A DNA stretch of 64,000 nucleotides from Prunella strophiata (GCA_036583965.1 JAZBQD010000006.1:62001-126000), one strand, 5' to 3'. Shown: positions 30,500 to 45,520, numbered from the stretch's first letter. Numbers and translations: made by a program. Notes: generated by a model from the sequence alone, not told the origin.

Positions 30500-33330
30500 C
30501 CAGGGCCACCAGCCCAGTGCCACCAGCCCAGTGCCACCAGCCCAGTGCCACCAGCCCAATGTCACCAACCCAGTCCCATCCCAGTGTCCCTGTCCCAGTG
30601 CCACCAGCCCAGTGCCACCAGCCCAGTGCCACCAGCCCAGTGCCACCAGCCCAATGTCACCAACCCAGTCCCATCCCAGTGCCACCAGCCCAGTGCCACC
30701 AGCCCAATGTCACCAACCCAGTCCCATCCCAGTGCCACCAGCCCAGTGCCACCAGCCCAGTGCCACCAGCCCAGTGCCACCAGCCCAGTGCCACCAGCCC
30801 AGTGCCACCAGCCCAGTGCCACCAGCCCAGTGCCACCAGCCCAGTGCCACCAGCCCAGTGCCACCAGCCCAGTGCCACCAGCCCAGTGCCACCAGCCCAG
30901 TGCCACCAGCCCAGTGCCACCAGCCCAATGTCACCAACCCAGTCCCATCCCAGTGCCACCAGCCCAGTGCCACCAGCCCAATGTCACCAACCCAGTCCCA
31001 TCCCAGTGCCACCAGCCCAGTGCCACCAGCCCAGTGCCACCAGCCCAGTGCCACCAGCCCAATGTCACCAACCCAGTCCCATCCCAGTGTCCCTGTCCCA
31101 GTGCCACCAGCCCAGTGCCACCAGCCCAGTGCCACCAGCCCAGTGCCACCAGCCCAGTGCCACCAGCCCAGTGCCACCAGCCCAATGTCACCAACCCAGT
31201 CCCATCCCAGTGCCACCAGCCCAGTGCCACCAGCCCAGTGCCACCAGCCCAGTGCCACCAGCCCAGTGCCACCAGCCCAGTGCCACCAGCCCAGTGCCAC
31301 CAGCCCAGTGCCACCAGCCCAGTGCCACCAGCCCAGTGCCACCAGCCCAGTGCCACCAGCCCAATGTCACCAACCCAGTCCCATCCCAGTGTCCCTGTCC
31401 CAGTGTTCCCAGTTGTGTCCCAGTGTCCCCAGTCCCATCCCAGTGTCCCTGTCCCAGTGCCACCAGCCCAGTGCCACCAGCCCAGTGCCACCAGCCCAGT
31501 GCCACCAGCCCAGTGCCACCAGCCCAGTGCCACCAGCCCAGTGCCACCAGCCCAGTGCCACCAGCCCAGTGCCACCAGCCCAGTGCCACCAGCCCAGTGC
31601 CACCAGCCCAGTGCCACCAGCCCAGTGCCACCAGCCCAGTGCCACCAGCCCAGTGCCACCAGCCCAGTGCCACCAGCCCAGTGCCACCAGCCCAGTGCCA
31701 CCAGCCCAGTGCCACCAGCCCAGTGCCACCAGCCCAGTGCCACCAGCCCAGTGCCACCAGCCCAGTGCCACCAGCCCAGTGCCACCAGCCCAATGTCACC
31801 AACCCAGTCCCATCCCAGTGCCACCAGCCCAGTGCCACCAGCCCAATGTCACCAACCCAGTCCCATCCCAGTGCCACCAGCCCAGTGCCACCAGCCCAGT
31901 GCCACCAGCCCAGTGCCACCAGCCCAGTGCCACCAGCCCAGTGCCACCAGCCCAGTGCCACCAGCCCAGTGCCACCAGCCCAGTGCCACCAGCCCAGTGC
32001 CACCAGCCCAATGTCACCAACCCAGTCCCATCCCAGTGTCCCTGTCCCAGTGCCACCAGCCCAGTGCCACCAGCCCAGTGCCACCAGCCCAGTGCCACCA
32101 GCCCAGTGCCACCAGCCCAGTGCCACCAGCCCAGTGCCACCAGCCCAGTGCCACCAGCCCAGTGCCACCAGCCCAATGTCACCAACCCAGTCCCATCCCA
32201 GTGCCACCAGCCCAATGTCACCAACCCAGTCCCATCCCAGTGTCCCCCATCCTGTCCCAGTGTCCCTGTCCCAGTGTTCCCAGTTGTGTCCCAGTGTCCC
32301 CAGTCCCATCCCAGTGTCCCCAGTCCCATCCCAGTGTCCCCAGTCCCATCCCAGTGCCACCAGCCCAATGTCACCAACCCAGTCCCATCCCAGTGTCCCC
32401 AGTCCCATCCCAGTGCCACCAGCCCAGTGCCACCAGCCCAATGTCACCAACCCAGTCCCATCCCAGTGTCCCCAGTCCCATCCCAGTGCCACCAGCCCAG
32501 TGCCACCAGCCCAATGTCACCAACCCAGTCCCATCCCAGTGTCCCCAGTCCCATCCCAGTGTCCCTGTCCCAGTGTTCCCAGTTGTGTCCCAGTGTCCCC
32601 AGTCCCATCCCAGTGTCCCTGTCCCAGTGTTCCCAGTTGTGTCCCAGTGTCCCCAGTCCCATCCCAGTGCCACCAGCCCAGTGCCACCAGCCCAATGTCA
32701 CCAACCCAGTCCCATCCCAGTGTCCCCAGTCCCATCCCAGTGTCCCTCATCCTGTCCCAGTGTCCCTGTCCCAGTGTCACCAGCTGTGTCCCAGTGTCCC
32801 CAGTCCCATCCCAGTGTCCCCAGTCCCATCCCAGTGTCCCCAGTCCCATCCCAGTGTCCCCAGTCCCATCCCAGTGTCCCCAGTCCCATCCCAGTGTCCC
32901 CAGTCCCATCCCAGTGTCCCCAGTCCCATCCCAGTGTCCCCAGTCCCATCCCAGTGCCACCAGCCCAATGTCACCAACCCAGTCCCATCCCAGTGTCCCC
33001 AGTCCCATCCCAGTGTCCCTGTCCCAGTGTTCCCAGTTGTGTCCCAGTGTCCCCAGTCCCATCCCAGTGTCCCCAGTGATTACCCAGTCTTGTCCCAGTG
33101 CCACCAGCCCAATGTCACCAACCCAGTCCCATCCCAGTGCCCCCAGTTCTATCTCAGTGTCCCCAGTTCTGTCCCACTGTCCCTGTCCCAGTGCCACCAG
33201 CCCTGTGTCACCAGCCCAATGTCACCAACCCAGAACCATCCCAGTGCCCCCCATCCTGTTCCAGTGTCCCTGTCCCAGTGTTCCCAGTTGTGTCCCAGTG
33301 TCACCAGTCACATCCCAGTGCCAAAACAGC
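30500..33330 (+). repeat. 14-bp minisatellite (CCCAGTGCCACCAG) with 20-bp variants
   Basis: Most of the tract is CCCAGTGCCACCAG. It is mixed with CCAATGTCACCAA and CAGTCCCATCCCAGTGTCCC variants that become dominant after 32250. Because the main unit is 14 bp and lacks stops, all three plus frames and the minus frames stay open for hundreds of codons. These are artefacts. It lies just outside the right palindrome arm. Confidence 0.95.
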
Positions 33331-33870
33331 AAAAAAAAAAAAAAAAGAAGAATTCATGAATTCTTCTCTTGTCACCAGAGTGAAAACATGACATGATGGA
33401 ACCACAAGGAGAAACAAAATAAATTGGTTTGATGCACAAGATGGCGTGAAGCAAGTCAAGGGTTAAAACCAAACAAAAGAACATGTGAACTCACATGAAT
33501 GTTTGAATATAATTTATACAGAATATATATATAATAATATATATATAATTATATATATATAAAATATAATATAAAATAGTAATTCTTAGATAATGTAATA
33601 GTATTAATATAATAATATATAAAATAATATAAATTCTACTAATATAAAATATATTAATGTATAATATTTTCAAACAATATATTTTATCACTCATATAGTA
33701 TGTATTTCCATCAGCACTATATTATGAGCTATGTCATAAACCCACATGAATATGCATGAACCTCTGTGATATAACAGAACATAAAGAATGTAGTTTAATT
33801 ATTGTGGCAATTAGCCGCTGGGGTTTTATCCCTACATAAACTTTTATAAAAATTTAGATTCTGACCCGTT
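33331..33870. repeat. A-run, 22-bp palindrome and AT-rich tract
   Basis: A16 (33331-33346) is followed by a perfect 22-bp inverted repeat centred between 33356 and 33357, and then by TA-rich sequence (33510-33720). No gene. Confidence 0.75.
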
Positions 33871-34560
33871 TCTCACAGGGGAGGCCTGGCTGATAACAGG
33901 GTGGGGGCGAACACAAAACTGAGCCCTAAGGAGCCCCCCCAGTGCTCAGGGCCCCCCCTTGGTCCTGGCGCTGTTCCCGAGGGGTCCTGCAGGTCCAGGG
34001 TGTCAAAGGGGAGGGGGCAGAACCCCCATGATAGGTGGGGAGGGCACAAAGGGCGGGTTCTGGGCCCAGTGCTTGGGGGGGGTCGGTACACAAGGGGGGT
34101 GCAGTCCCAGTCCTGGTGCTCAGTGGGGGAAGGGGGGGGGGGGTCCCGTACTTGTTGATTCAGGGGGTCTCTGGTTGCCCCAGTGCTTGAGGGGGGTCAA
34201 TGCTCGAGGGGGAACCCAGTGCACAGTGACAGCTGCTGATTGATTGGGGAGGGGCTTCCCGATGGTCCTGGTTCCTGTGGGGGGTGTCCGTGGTGCCAGT
34301 GCATGAGGAGGGGGGACGGGAAACATGAGGGTCCTGATGCCCGAGGTGGGGGTTCTGAGAGGGGGTCCTGTGCACAAGGATGGTGAAATTCGGGGGTCCC
34401 GGTGCTCAGGGGGGTCCTGGTGGGTGCCTGAGGGTGGCGTGTGACACAGAGAGAGACTCCAGTAATACCAGGGACCAGCACACGGGGCTGGGCTGGTCCG
34501 GTGACACTCGGGGACCTCTTGTTGGCACAAGAACCCTGCCCAATTTCTCCTGCACAACGT
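33871..34560 (+). repeat. G-rich irregular repeat
   Basis: Frequent GGGGG runs with recurring GGTCCTGGTGC(T/A)C words, about 30-50 bp apart. Resembles a decayed minisatellite. Several G-run clusters could form G-quadruplexes. No coding support. Confidence 0.55.
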
Positions 34561-34714
34561 CCTGGTGACAGGAGACGCTGGCGGCACTGGAGGGTCTCTT
34601 GGTGACACGAGAGAGCTGGTGGCACTTGGGGAGCTGGCTGGCATTGGGACAACCGAGTATCCACAAGACTCCCCAGTTGATGTTCACTGCCCCCATGATG
34701 TCACAGCTGTGACA

Positions 34715-36112
34715 TCACTGTCCCTGCAGCAGCCTTGGGATGTCCTCGATGGCTTTTTGGCACCACTCAGCCACTGCGAAGCTACCGGGGCAACCGGGGG
34801 GCCACCTGGCCTACCACAGGACCTCAGAGGAGGGCGTGGGATGTCCCACATGCCCCAGCAGGTGACTCGTGAACAGGCGGGCTGGCCTCCCACAGCTGCT
34901 TGGCCTTGGCCACTTTGGCCACCAAGTCCTTGTCGACATCAGGGAAACCTCATTTGTCCACTTCAGGGTGTCATCGATGTCCCGGCCGGTAATCCATGTC
35001 CCAGGTGAACTTGATGCTTGTCCAACATGCCATCCACCAATCGCCTTCAGTTACCCCAGGGCCACCAAGCGCCAATTGTCCCCTCCTTGTGGCCACCCTC
35101 ACCCGGCTGGTGGCCACCATGGCCTCGTCCATGGCCTCACTGGTAGCCTCCTTCTCCTTGCTGGTGGCCGCCACCACCTGGGCATCGTGCGTGGACCCCT
35201 GCCGAGGCCACCTCGTCCCTGTCCAGAGCCACTGGTAGCCACCAGGCTGCGGCCTCCAGGTTGTCCCAAGCTGTCTCCCAGAAGGTGGCCTCATACCACA
35301 GGTCCCTGGCCCGGGCAGGGGCAGCATCCCAGCAGGCGTCACAGAGCTCAGCGGCCTCTGAGGTCAGCTCTTCCAAGTGCTCCATGAGCATGGCCACCAA
35401 CTTCTGCCAGGTGCTGGCTGTGGCTCTCACATCATCCCAGGTGGCCCCTGGGGTGGCCCCAAGGGCGGCCAGGGCCTGGCCCAGGGATGTGGCACCATGG
35501 TGGCCCAAGGAGGTGACACCACCATGGTCAGGGTGTCACAGAGTCTCAAGGTGAATCTCCTCAGCATGCAGGAACTTTGGGAGTCTAATCCAGCTAGCTA
35601 TGACCTTAGCCCTGATCAGTCTTACATGAGACAAAAGTAAGGGACGAAAGGCGCTCTTTTCCTCTCGGGAACAAAGTCCTACTTTATTTCCTTGGTAGGA
35701 GCCACCAGATAATCCACGTAGCTTCCCAGGTGAAAAAGATAGCTATCTCACCTGTGCAGGGGGTTTTAAGGTCAGGCGAAGCGGGGCAGAGGAAGGGGAC
35801 CACAGCCAATGGGATACAAGTGGGACAGGGGTGAGAGTAGGGGTGAACCCAGGATTAACCACTGCCCACCAGGGCCTGGGGGGGGGGGGGGAAAGAGGAA
35901 AATGGGACAAAATATGTGATATTATAGGATACAGATTATATAACACTGCAAATGACTCAAACACCCAGAGCAAAAATAAATGCCAACTAAATAACTATTT
36001 AGTGCAATACAATATTTGGGGACACGCGCTGCCACACATCTCTGTGTTGCCCAGTCAAGGAGGCCACCACCTTGCCCAGGGTGGCCACCATGGCCACCAG
36101 CAGCTCCAGCAG
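34715..36112 (-). pseudogene. Degenerate copy of the helical host gene, exon 2/3 type
   Basis: The acceptor CTATCCAG ends at 36113. The exon starts LLELLVAMVATLGKVVASLTG and resumes after an insertion (35548-36018) with ALAALGATPGATWDDVRATA..., a DEAMVATSRVRVATRR-type stretch and the family end motif (WCQKAIEDIPRLLQ) before TGA at 34715. At least two frame changes are needed to follow it. It is closer to the left-arm exon 3 than to exon 2. The intron upstream (36113 to about 37298) is homologous to intron 1 of the arm copies. Confidence 0.65.
35548..36018 (-). mobile_element. LTR-like insertion inside the host-gene copy
   Basis: Sequence foreign to the gene begins TGTCCCCAAATATTG on the minus strand at 36018. 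It contains CTATAATATCACAT, a G13 run (near 35880) and CCAAGGAAATAAAG (polyadenylation-like, about 35685). Its end is placed near 35548, where gene homology resumes. Target-site repeats were not found, so the boundaries are approximate. Confidence 0.5.
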
Positions 36113-36295
36113 CTGGATAGGGGACATGGGGAAGTGTCAGGGACCTGGTGGCACTTGTGGCCCTCCTAGGATAGGCCCCTGTGCCCTCCCAGGGTACCCT
36201 TTGTCCCCTATCTGCGATGGCTATGCTGTCCCCTCTGTCCCTCCCTTTTCCCTCTGCCTCTCCCCTTCGTACCCTGGCCCCCCTGCCCCCTCGCT

Positions 36296-37298
<1,003 letters not shown>

Positions 37299-37429
37299 AG
37301 GAGCGTCCTGTCGAGGATGCTGCAGCACCTGGCGCTGGGTCTTCTCAGGCAGCAGGTTGTAGCGAATGGTCCCCGGTGTTGTCCCAGATGGAGCGGCCAC
37401 AAATTCCAGTGGTCAGAAGCCCCATTTTT
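37299..37429 (-). other. Open segment upstream of the poly-C intron
   Basis: On the minus strand it is open (…TIRYNLLPEKTQRQVLQ…) and ends at the G-rich intron, which would suit an exon. No ATG, no homology to exon 1 of the arm copies and no recognised family. Confidence 0.3.
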
Positions 37430-37700
37430 TCCGTTTTATGTCCCTTTGGATGGTTTCTTTTTGGATCCTTCATTTGCATGAAGGTTTAAGGCATTTGATG
37501 GCCCATTTACAGTTCTGTGCAGGCTGGCTCCGTTTTAGCTTGGGGGGTGGTGCACTTTACTTAGGTATATTATGGTACCTTGAGTACCCTATTTCTTATA
37601 ACTGCCCTTTTAACCCTTTTACAATAACCAAACTAACAGTACATGCTTAACAATTAACAACTATTTTACAACAGTTTCTAACCTATTTTTAACAATTCTT
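37430..37700 (-). mobile_element. Partial 3' LTR of the class I provirus
   Basis: Just after the env stop on the minus strand there is a purine tract (AGAGGGAAGAA, about 37700-37710), followed by TGTTAAAAATAGG. The sequence then runs about 270 bp before meeting the segment at 37299. This is where a 3' LTR should be. No 5' partner is present. Confidence 0.55.
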
Positions 37701-37742
37701 CCCTCTAACTATTTGATCAGGCTTCTAGCCTGCATCAGCCTT

Positions 37743-38483
37743 TCAAAGTTCGAATTCCACTTTTCTCAGTTTCTCGTACTGTTCAAGCATATCTCTGGCA
37801 TTCTGATCACTCTGTTCTTTTATTAACATTACTTTTTTGCCATTTCCCCCTTCTACATTACCTTGCAGCATGATGCTGCTTTGGACAATGCTGGTTACTA
37901 TCCAGACTAGACATGGAATTGCACATGGTAGTAATATTTTACTTGCTAATGCACACACCACAAAGAAGACCGATTTCTTCCCCCATTTACCGCTCCAGGT
38001 GAACAAGTTGTCCCACCAATTGGAATTTTCAAACAAGGGGGCCCATTTTTGTGTTCCAACATAGGTTAGTTTTCTAATATTTTGAGTAATGTTTTTAGTT
38101 ACATGGCTACAGTCATCAATCTCTAGGCAGCATTCTCAAGTATTAAATTTCCCTCAGATCCCCCCTTCCTCTGTGAGCAGGTAGTCCACTGCCAATCGAA
38201 TCTGGTAAATTACTGATTGTGTTTGTTGTTGCTGCTGGTTTAAGAGATCAATGGTCAGAGTTGTTTGATTGGACATTATTTCAAGTACTGCTTGTAGAGG
38301 GATGATTCTATTGAGCATGTATACCTGGGTTCTGTACCCCCAGGATCCATCTTGGGCACAGGTAGCAAGCCCACAAGTATCTATAATCCTTTCTGGGGTC
38401 CAGATTTCATTGTTCCAATTTTGGGTTCCACCAAATAAACTCCTTTTCTTTCTGACCAGATCATCATATACCGGGACTCCCAA
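37743..38483 (-). pseudogene. Class I ERV env, transmembrane subunit (interrupted)
   Basis: The RKKR furin-type site (38442-38453) marks the SU/TM border, followed by a heptad-repeat region with N- and Q-rich stretch and DYLLTEEGGI. There a TGA replaces a residue, and a second stop follows before a CC motif (around 38125). A 97-codon frame then gives the membrane-spanning helix (VVCALASKILLPCAIPCLVWIVTSIV in part) and a cytoplasmic tail. TM normally drives membrane fusion. The two stops make this copy non-functional. Confidence 0.8.
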
Positions 38484-39427
38484 GTTTGATTTGCATACTT
38501 AGGCAGTAAGAAAAAGGATGGTTTTATTGCTCCAGTTGTGCAACTCCTGGTCCACCCTCCTGGTAATTTCACATATGCCATGTTACCACAGATCCAAAAT
38601 AGATTTTTAGCTGCATCCCAGAAATTTGAATCTTGATTTGTTATATGTTTCCAATATTTTGATAGGTTTTCTATTGCCCAGAATGGGTCAATATAATCTC
38701 TAAGCATTCAAACATTTTTTTCTTTTTCACTGTATAGACATCTACTTTCAGTTTTTTCTATTGACCAATATGAATGAGGGATTTCTGGGATCCACCTGGT
38801 GTGTGTGTCATTTGCTGCCAGATATCTTTTACATGGCGTTTCTCCTATAGTATACATTTTCCCTTTTCTTGAGAAACACTCTTCCCCTATAATTGTTGAT
38901 TTAAGCTTCCACTCTCCTTCCCTTCTTTTGGGTACGACCATGCTTTTTCTTGATGTAATCAATTTTGAAATGTCTAGGGGACCTAAACTGATACCATCCC
39001 ATGGCCAAATCTCACCTAAGTGTGCCCCCCTGCACACCCAACAATCAGTCAAATTAAATTCTTTTGTAATATTTTCCACCATATCAGTAAAAAGATTCTT
39101 CCCATATATTTGTCCCTCTCGATCCCTTTGTCTTTTCAGTTGCACTTCTTTCTCTTTGAATGTATCCTCTAAGTTGGTTTCACTCTCTTGTTCAAAACAT
39201 ACCCATCTTTCTTTCATAGGGCACTCTCCTGACATCCTTTGGCTTGGGTTTGCAATAGTTTTAGCTAGCCAATATATCTTATTACCCTCTTTACAGGTTG
39301 TTAACTGGGAGTGATCGATACATTTGGGATTCATGTTTGTGTGTACTCTGATTAATACACTTACTTGTATCTCCTCTATACAAGGGACAGTAACACTTCT
39401 CACAAGTGTTTCCTCCACTTCCTCCAA
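38381..39427 (-). pseudogene. Class I ERV env, surface subunit (interrupted)
   Basis: A 239-codon frame (39427-38708) carries many cysteines, N-glycosylation sites such as NLT, and a CWVC motif (about 38990-39050). That is the CxxC site by which gammaretroviral-type SU is disulfide-linked to TM. After a stop at 38708, a second frame (38707-38381) continues toward the furin site. The receptor-binding role is known for the family; no receptor can be inferred. Confidence 0.8.
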
Positions 39428-39599
39428 AGTGGATGAGTAGCAGCATTGCTACCAGTGGGAGTCTGGTACGGGCTGGCCTCCTCACTTCTCGAACCACAGA
39501 GGTTTTCTCAGTGCCCAGAGAGTATTTCCCGGAGGGAGTTCCCGATCCAGTCTTGCCTCCCACCTCTGGTTTTCCCTTCTTCTGGAGACACTCTGCCAT
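39291..39599 (-). pseudogene. Class I ERV env N terminus with signal peptide
   Basis: ATG at 39599 opens a 102-codon frame. It has a long basic leader, a hydrophobic core (LPLVAMLLLIHFGG, about residues 47-60) and then cysteines of mature SU. A frameshift near 39350 separates it from the main SU frame. The long pre-core leader is usual for several ERV envs. Confidence 0.7.
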
Positions 39600-39819
39600 G
39601 ACCCTTATCGTACCGACTCCCTTCCCTCAATTTGGTCCCAATTAGGGTTGCAAGGAGAGTGCTCTATGGAACAGTACCGGAAACTGAGATGTTATTTTGA
39701 CTGTCAATTCTTAGCTAAATAAAACTTAAACTTATACTATAACTATAATTATAACAAACATTAACAAGCTTTAAGGATATACAGATAACAATGCAGATGT
39801 TTCCCGTGGGGAGTTGTGT

Positions 39820-40290
39820 TCAGGGCTGCACTTCTTTTGCTTCTTTCGGTGCTTTCCTCAGAACCAGTTTCAAGTCTTTATTGTCTCTGCTGGCTATAGT
39901 CCATTTGCTTGCCTCAGCTGGGGGTTGTATAGGACCCTTCACTCGACTTGCATGAGTCCACCCCCGCTCCTTTGCTCTTACTGCAGTGTTTGTTGTAAGC
40001 AGCACCTGGAAGGGGCTTTCAAAGTGAGCAGTTAGCAGAGGGTCTTTCCATGATTTAATCAATACCCAGTCTCCCGGGTTAATACCATGTATTTTACAGT
40101 CCAGTGGGGAAGTTTGGGGAAGGTAGCCCTTTTTCCTTAGTTCTTCTAGGGTTGTTGTTACTGTTTCTATATATTTTTGCATTGTCATCCCTCCCTCTAG
40201 ATGTTCTCCAATACTGTACGGGGTTAGCAAGAAAGGCAGCCCAAACAACATTTCTTAAGGAGAGACCCCTAGATCTCTTCTGGGTCTCAT
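39820..40290 (-). pseudogene. Class I ERV integrase, C-terminal domain
   Basis: The frame 40251-39820 holds GDWVLIKSW, a PFQVLLTT(N)TA stretch and HASRVK, all hallmarks of the gammaretroviral integrase C-terminal DNA-binding domain. It is separated from the catalytic core by frameshifts between 40291 and 40220. It ends 221 bp before the env ATG. Confidence 0.8.
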
Positions 40291-40660
40291 TCATAACAGG
40301 GCTAGTGGTAAACATTTGACCCAATTCCATAGGGTTTCTAAGACCAATTTTGTTAAGATATTCTTTAAGGTTTGATTCACCCTTTCGACTCTCCCAGAGC
40401 TCTGAGGGTGCCAAGGGGTGTGTAACTCCCACTTTATTCCCAGGGTCCTTGTGATATGTTGCAGAACACTGGATGTAAAGTGGGGGCCACCGTCCGAATC
40501 AATAATATTTACTAGCCCATATCTTGGAATAATTTCTTCCAGGAGAACTTTTGTTACAGTTTGGGCTGTCTTGCTTCTCAAGGGGAATGCTTCAACCCAG
40601 TGTGTTAGATGGTCAACTATGACCAATAGGTGTTTATATCCTTGGGCTGGAGTTAATCTT
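40291..40660 (-). pseudogene. Class I ERV integrase, catalytic core
   Basis: The minus-strand frame 40626-40291 shows VIVDHLTHWVEAFP (first catalytic Asp upstream region), IDSDGGPHF (second Asp) and SSGRVERVNQ (catalytic Glu). Integrase joins viral DNA to the host genome in functional viruses. Upstream, pol homology is lost at about 40660. Part of this region (40340-40660) is duplicated at 41826-42155. Confidence 0.85.
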
Positions 40661-41222
40661 CCTACCCCCCCACCCAGTAGAACTTCCCTCAGGGGAAACA
40701 GCCTGTCCGATTTACCTCTGCCCTTACACCACTTTTTGATCTGCTATTGCAGTAAAGACCAGCATCTGAAGGGACATTTGACTGGCCTAGCTAGCTCTTT
40801 GTTATCACTTTGGGAAGGTTCAATTGTTAGGTTGGAGGATATATCCAGGGTTTTTTTCTCAGGGAAAGGTGGTGTATTCTGACTTACAGGTGAAGCAAGC
40901 TGCAAGTTAGTGGGGGTAAGAGGCAGTGGGGAGAAAAGCATCAGGAGGTGGATATATATGGGGCAATGGGGTTGTGGGAGGGGGTAAAAATGACATGGAG
41001 ATTCCCTGGTGAGATAGAGGAGGGGTGGGGATCACTGTAGGGGATAAAGATGGGTTTTGAGAAGCAGGATGCTGAAAGTTCAATGGGAAGGTAGCTTGAT
41101 AGTTAGGAGGGAGAGCTGGTGAGATTACATAGTCCAAGGGGTCCCACCTTTTTTGAATAACTCCCTCATGTTGCAGTGTGATTTCATGGTGTACCTCAGA
41201 ACCCCGGGTTTTTCTCTAGAGG
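40661..41222. other. Non-coding sequence between integrase and LTR 1
   Basis: No pol homology continues here. It includes a T7 run (40851-40857) that corresponds to the start of the 1.8-kb poly-T in the second copy, and purine-rich sequence 40880-41100. Unassigned. Confidence 0.5.
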
Positions 41223-41824
41223 TGTGTCAATCACCTCTCCTTTCCCCACCCTGATCCCTGCTGAGCACTTTCTGTCAATCCTGGAATTTCAGAAGGGCAT
41301 TGAGTGATTGGGCAGATTCAAAGGATGCCCTCCACCCCCAGGGGGGCATTGAGCCATCCAGGTGTCCTTTGTCCCTTGAGACCTCCCCTCCCATACCTGG
41401 TTGGTGGGTTCCCAAGTCCTTGCCTCCTCCCCTACCCCCGGGTAAAAGAACAAGCAACCACATGGTCCAGGAGTTCTGTTAGGATTCTGTTAGGAGTTCT
41501 GTTGGAGGACTTGCTGCATTCAGAGGTCTGTGGGCCAGAATAAAAACTCTGGATTAAAACCTTCCATCAGAGCTGACTCCTTTCCTTCACCATCGCCTCA
41601 AATCCTCTCCGTCAGAGGGAAACCTGAGGAGTGGCCCCTCCATGGCAGGAAGCTCCATCCCACCACCACCAGAGTCTCAGCATGTCTGGACTTGTCTCCA
41701 CACACCCAGCTGCAACATCCAGCTAGCCAAAAGTGTCTCTGGGGTAAACATCAAGGTTGTTGCTATTTGGTTCAGCAGCAGGGCCAGACAAGCCAAGGCA
41801 CATCCAGTCCCAATATTGGTAACA
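41223..41824 (+). mobile_element. LTR 1 of the duplicated integrase/LTR unit
   Basis: About 602 bp from TGTGTCAATCACC to GGTAACA. Contains a GGGTAAAAG TATA-like box (about 41440) and AATAAA (41539-41544). It is followed not by a primer site but by a second copy of integrase sequence, at a junction that reads ACCAATTTTG. Confidence 0.75.
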
Positions 41825-41825
41825 C

Positions 41826-42155
41826 CAATTTTGTTAAGATATTCTTTAAGGTTTGATTCACCCTTTTGACTCTCCCAGAGCTCTGAGGGTGCCAAGGGGT
41901 GTGTAACTCCCACTTTATTCCCAGGGTCCTTGTGATATGTTGCAGAACACTGGATGTAAAGTGGGGGCCACCGTCCAAATCAATAATATTTACTAGCCCA
42001 TATCTTGGAATAATTTCTTCCAGGAGAACTTTTGTTACAGTTTGGGCTGTCTTGCTTCTCAAGGGGAATGCTTCAACCCAGTGTGTTAGATGGTCAACTA
42101 TGACCAATAGGTGTTTATATCCTTGGGCTGGAGTTAATCTTCCTACCCCCAACCC
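41826..42155 (-). pseudogene. Duplicate integrase-core fragment
   Basis: Nearly identical to 40340-40660 in the minus frame, with the second catalytic region changed (IDLDGG instead of IDSDGG) and RVKRVNQ instead of RVERVNQ, which removes the catalytic Glu. It is a dead copy. Confidence 0.85.
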
Positions 42156-42328
42156 AGTAGAACTTCCCTCAGGGGAAACAGCCTTTCCAGATTTACCTCT
42201 GCCCTTACACCACTTCTTGATCTGTTATTACCGTAAAAACCAGCATCTGAAGGGACATTTGACTGGCCAGCTAGCTCTTTGTTATCACTGTGAGAAGGTT
42301 CAATTGTTAGGTTGGAGGATATATCCAG

Positions 42329-44761
<2,433 letters not shown>

Positions 44762-45140
44762 CCAATATTTTGGCGCCACAACGTGCAGCTAGTCCGATCC
44801 TGCAGCCCAATGGGACACAAGACCATGGAGAGATTTTAAGGTAGCTTGGCATCCACTGGCAAAGCTTAGATGACATAGCTCTCCAGCAGAGACTTTGGAA
44901 TTTATTCCACAAAAGGCTCGTGGATGTCCTGTGCCTCTGGGAAGCGCAGCTCCTTTTTGGTGACCAGACCTTCCTACAGAGGAGAATAGGGTAGCTTCTC
45001 CTGCCCCGAGTAGTCCTATTCAGGTGAAGAGAACACCCCGCCAGACCAGGACACCGACGCTCCGAGCTGGGTGAGTATCCCTGCTCCATAGGGGGATGGG
45101 AAATGCAAAAACAGTCTCCGACAAGAGACTTGTTCTTTTT
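44762..45140 (+). mobile_element. ERV leader with splice donor
   Basis: The lysine-tRNA-like primer site (44771-44788) is degenerate after GGCGCC. A CTGGGTGAGTATC sequence (about 45066) fits a strong splice donor, as used for env mRNA. No gag follows. Confidence 0.6.
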
Positions 45141-45520
45141 TGCTCTTATTTAGAGCACGGGAAGGCTGCGCAGCCCCGCGGGATCGGGAACAATAGTGCT
45201 TTAGGCATAGCCCCATAAGGCACAGCGCTGCCATATTTGGAACCCACGTGGCAGCAGCAGCAGCGCGGTGCATGGCTCAGAGGGAGTGAGGGGGCCCTGC
45301 CTGCACCTCCCTTTTGCTGCGATGCGGCACGGCATCCACGGGGCAGCAGCTTTTGGGTTTTCCTGCAGCGTGGCATGAGCGGGCTCTGCCTGCCCCTCCA
45401 CTTCGCAGCAGCGCGGCAGCGGGGCGGCCGTGGTGTGGCAGTTTTCGTGTTTTCCCGTCGCACAGCGTGGGTGGGCTCTGCCCGCCCCATGTCTGCAGTG
45501 CGGTGAGTTCAGATTTCATG
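45141..45520 (+). repeat. GC-rich region with about three degenerate 90-100-bp repeats
   Basis: GGGC(C/T)CTGCC(T/C)GC blocks followed by GCGGCA recur near 45292, 45390 and 45475. Possibly part of the leader or gag start of the preceding ERV. No frame is preserved. Confidence 0.5.

Noticed and set aside
30302..33396. Three overlapping plus frames of more than 900 codons and many minus frames
   Set aside because: They arise because a 14-bp unit without stops is read in all frames. There is no promoter, splice or codon-use support.
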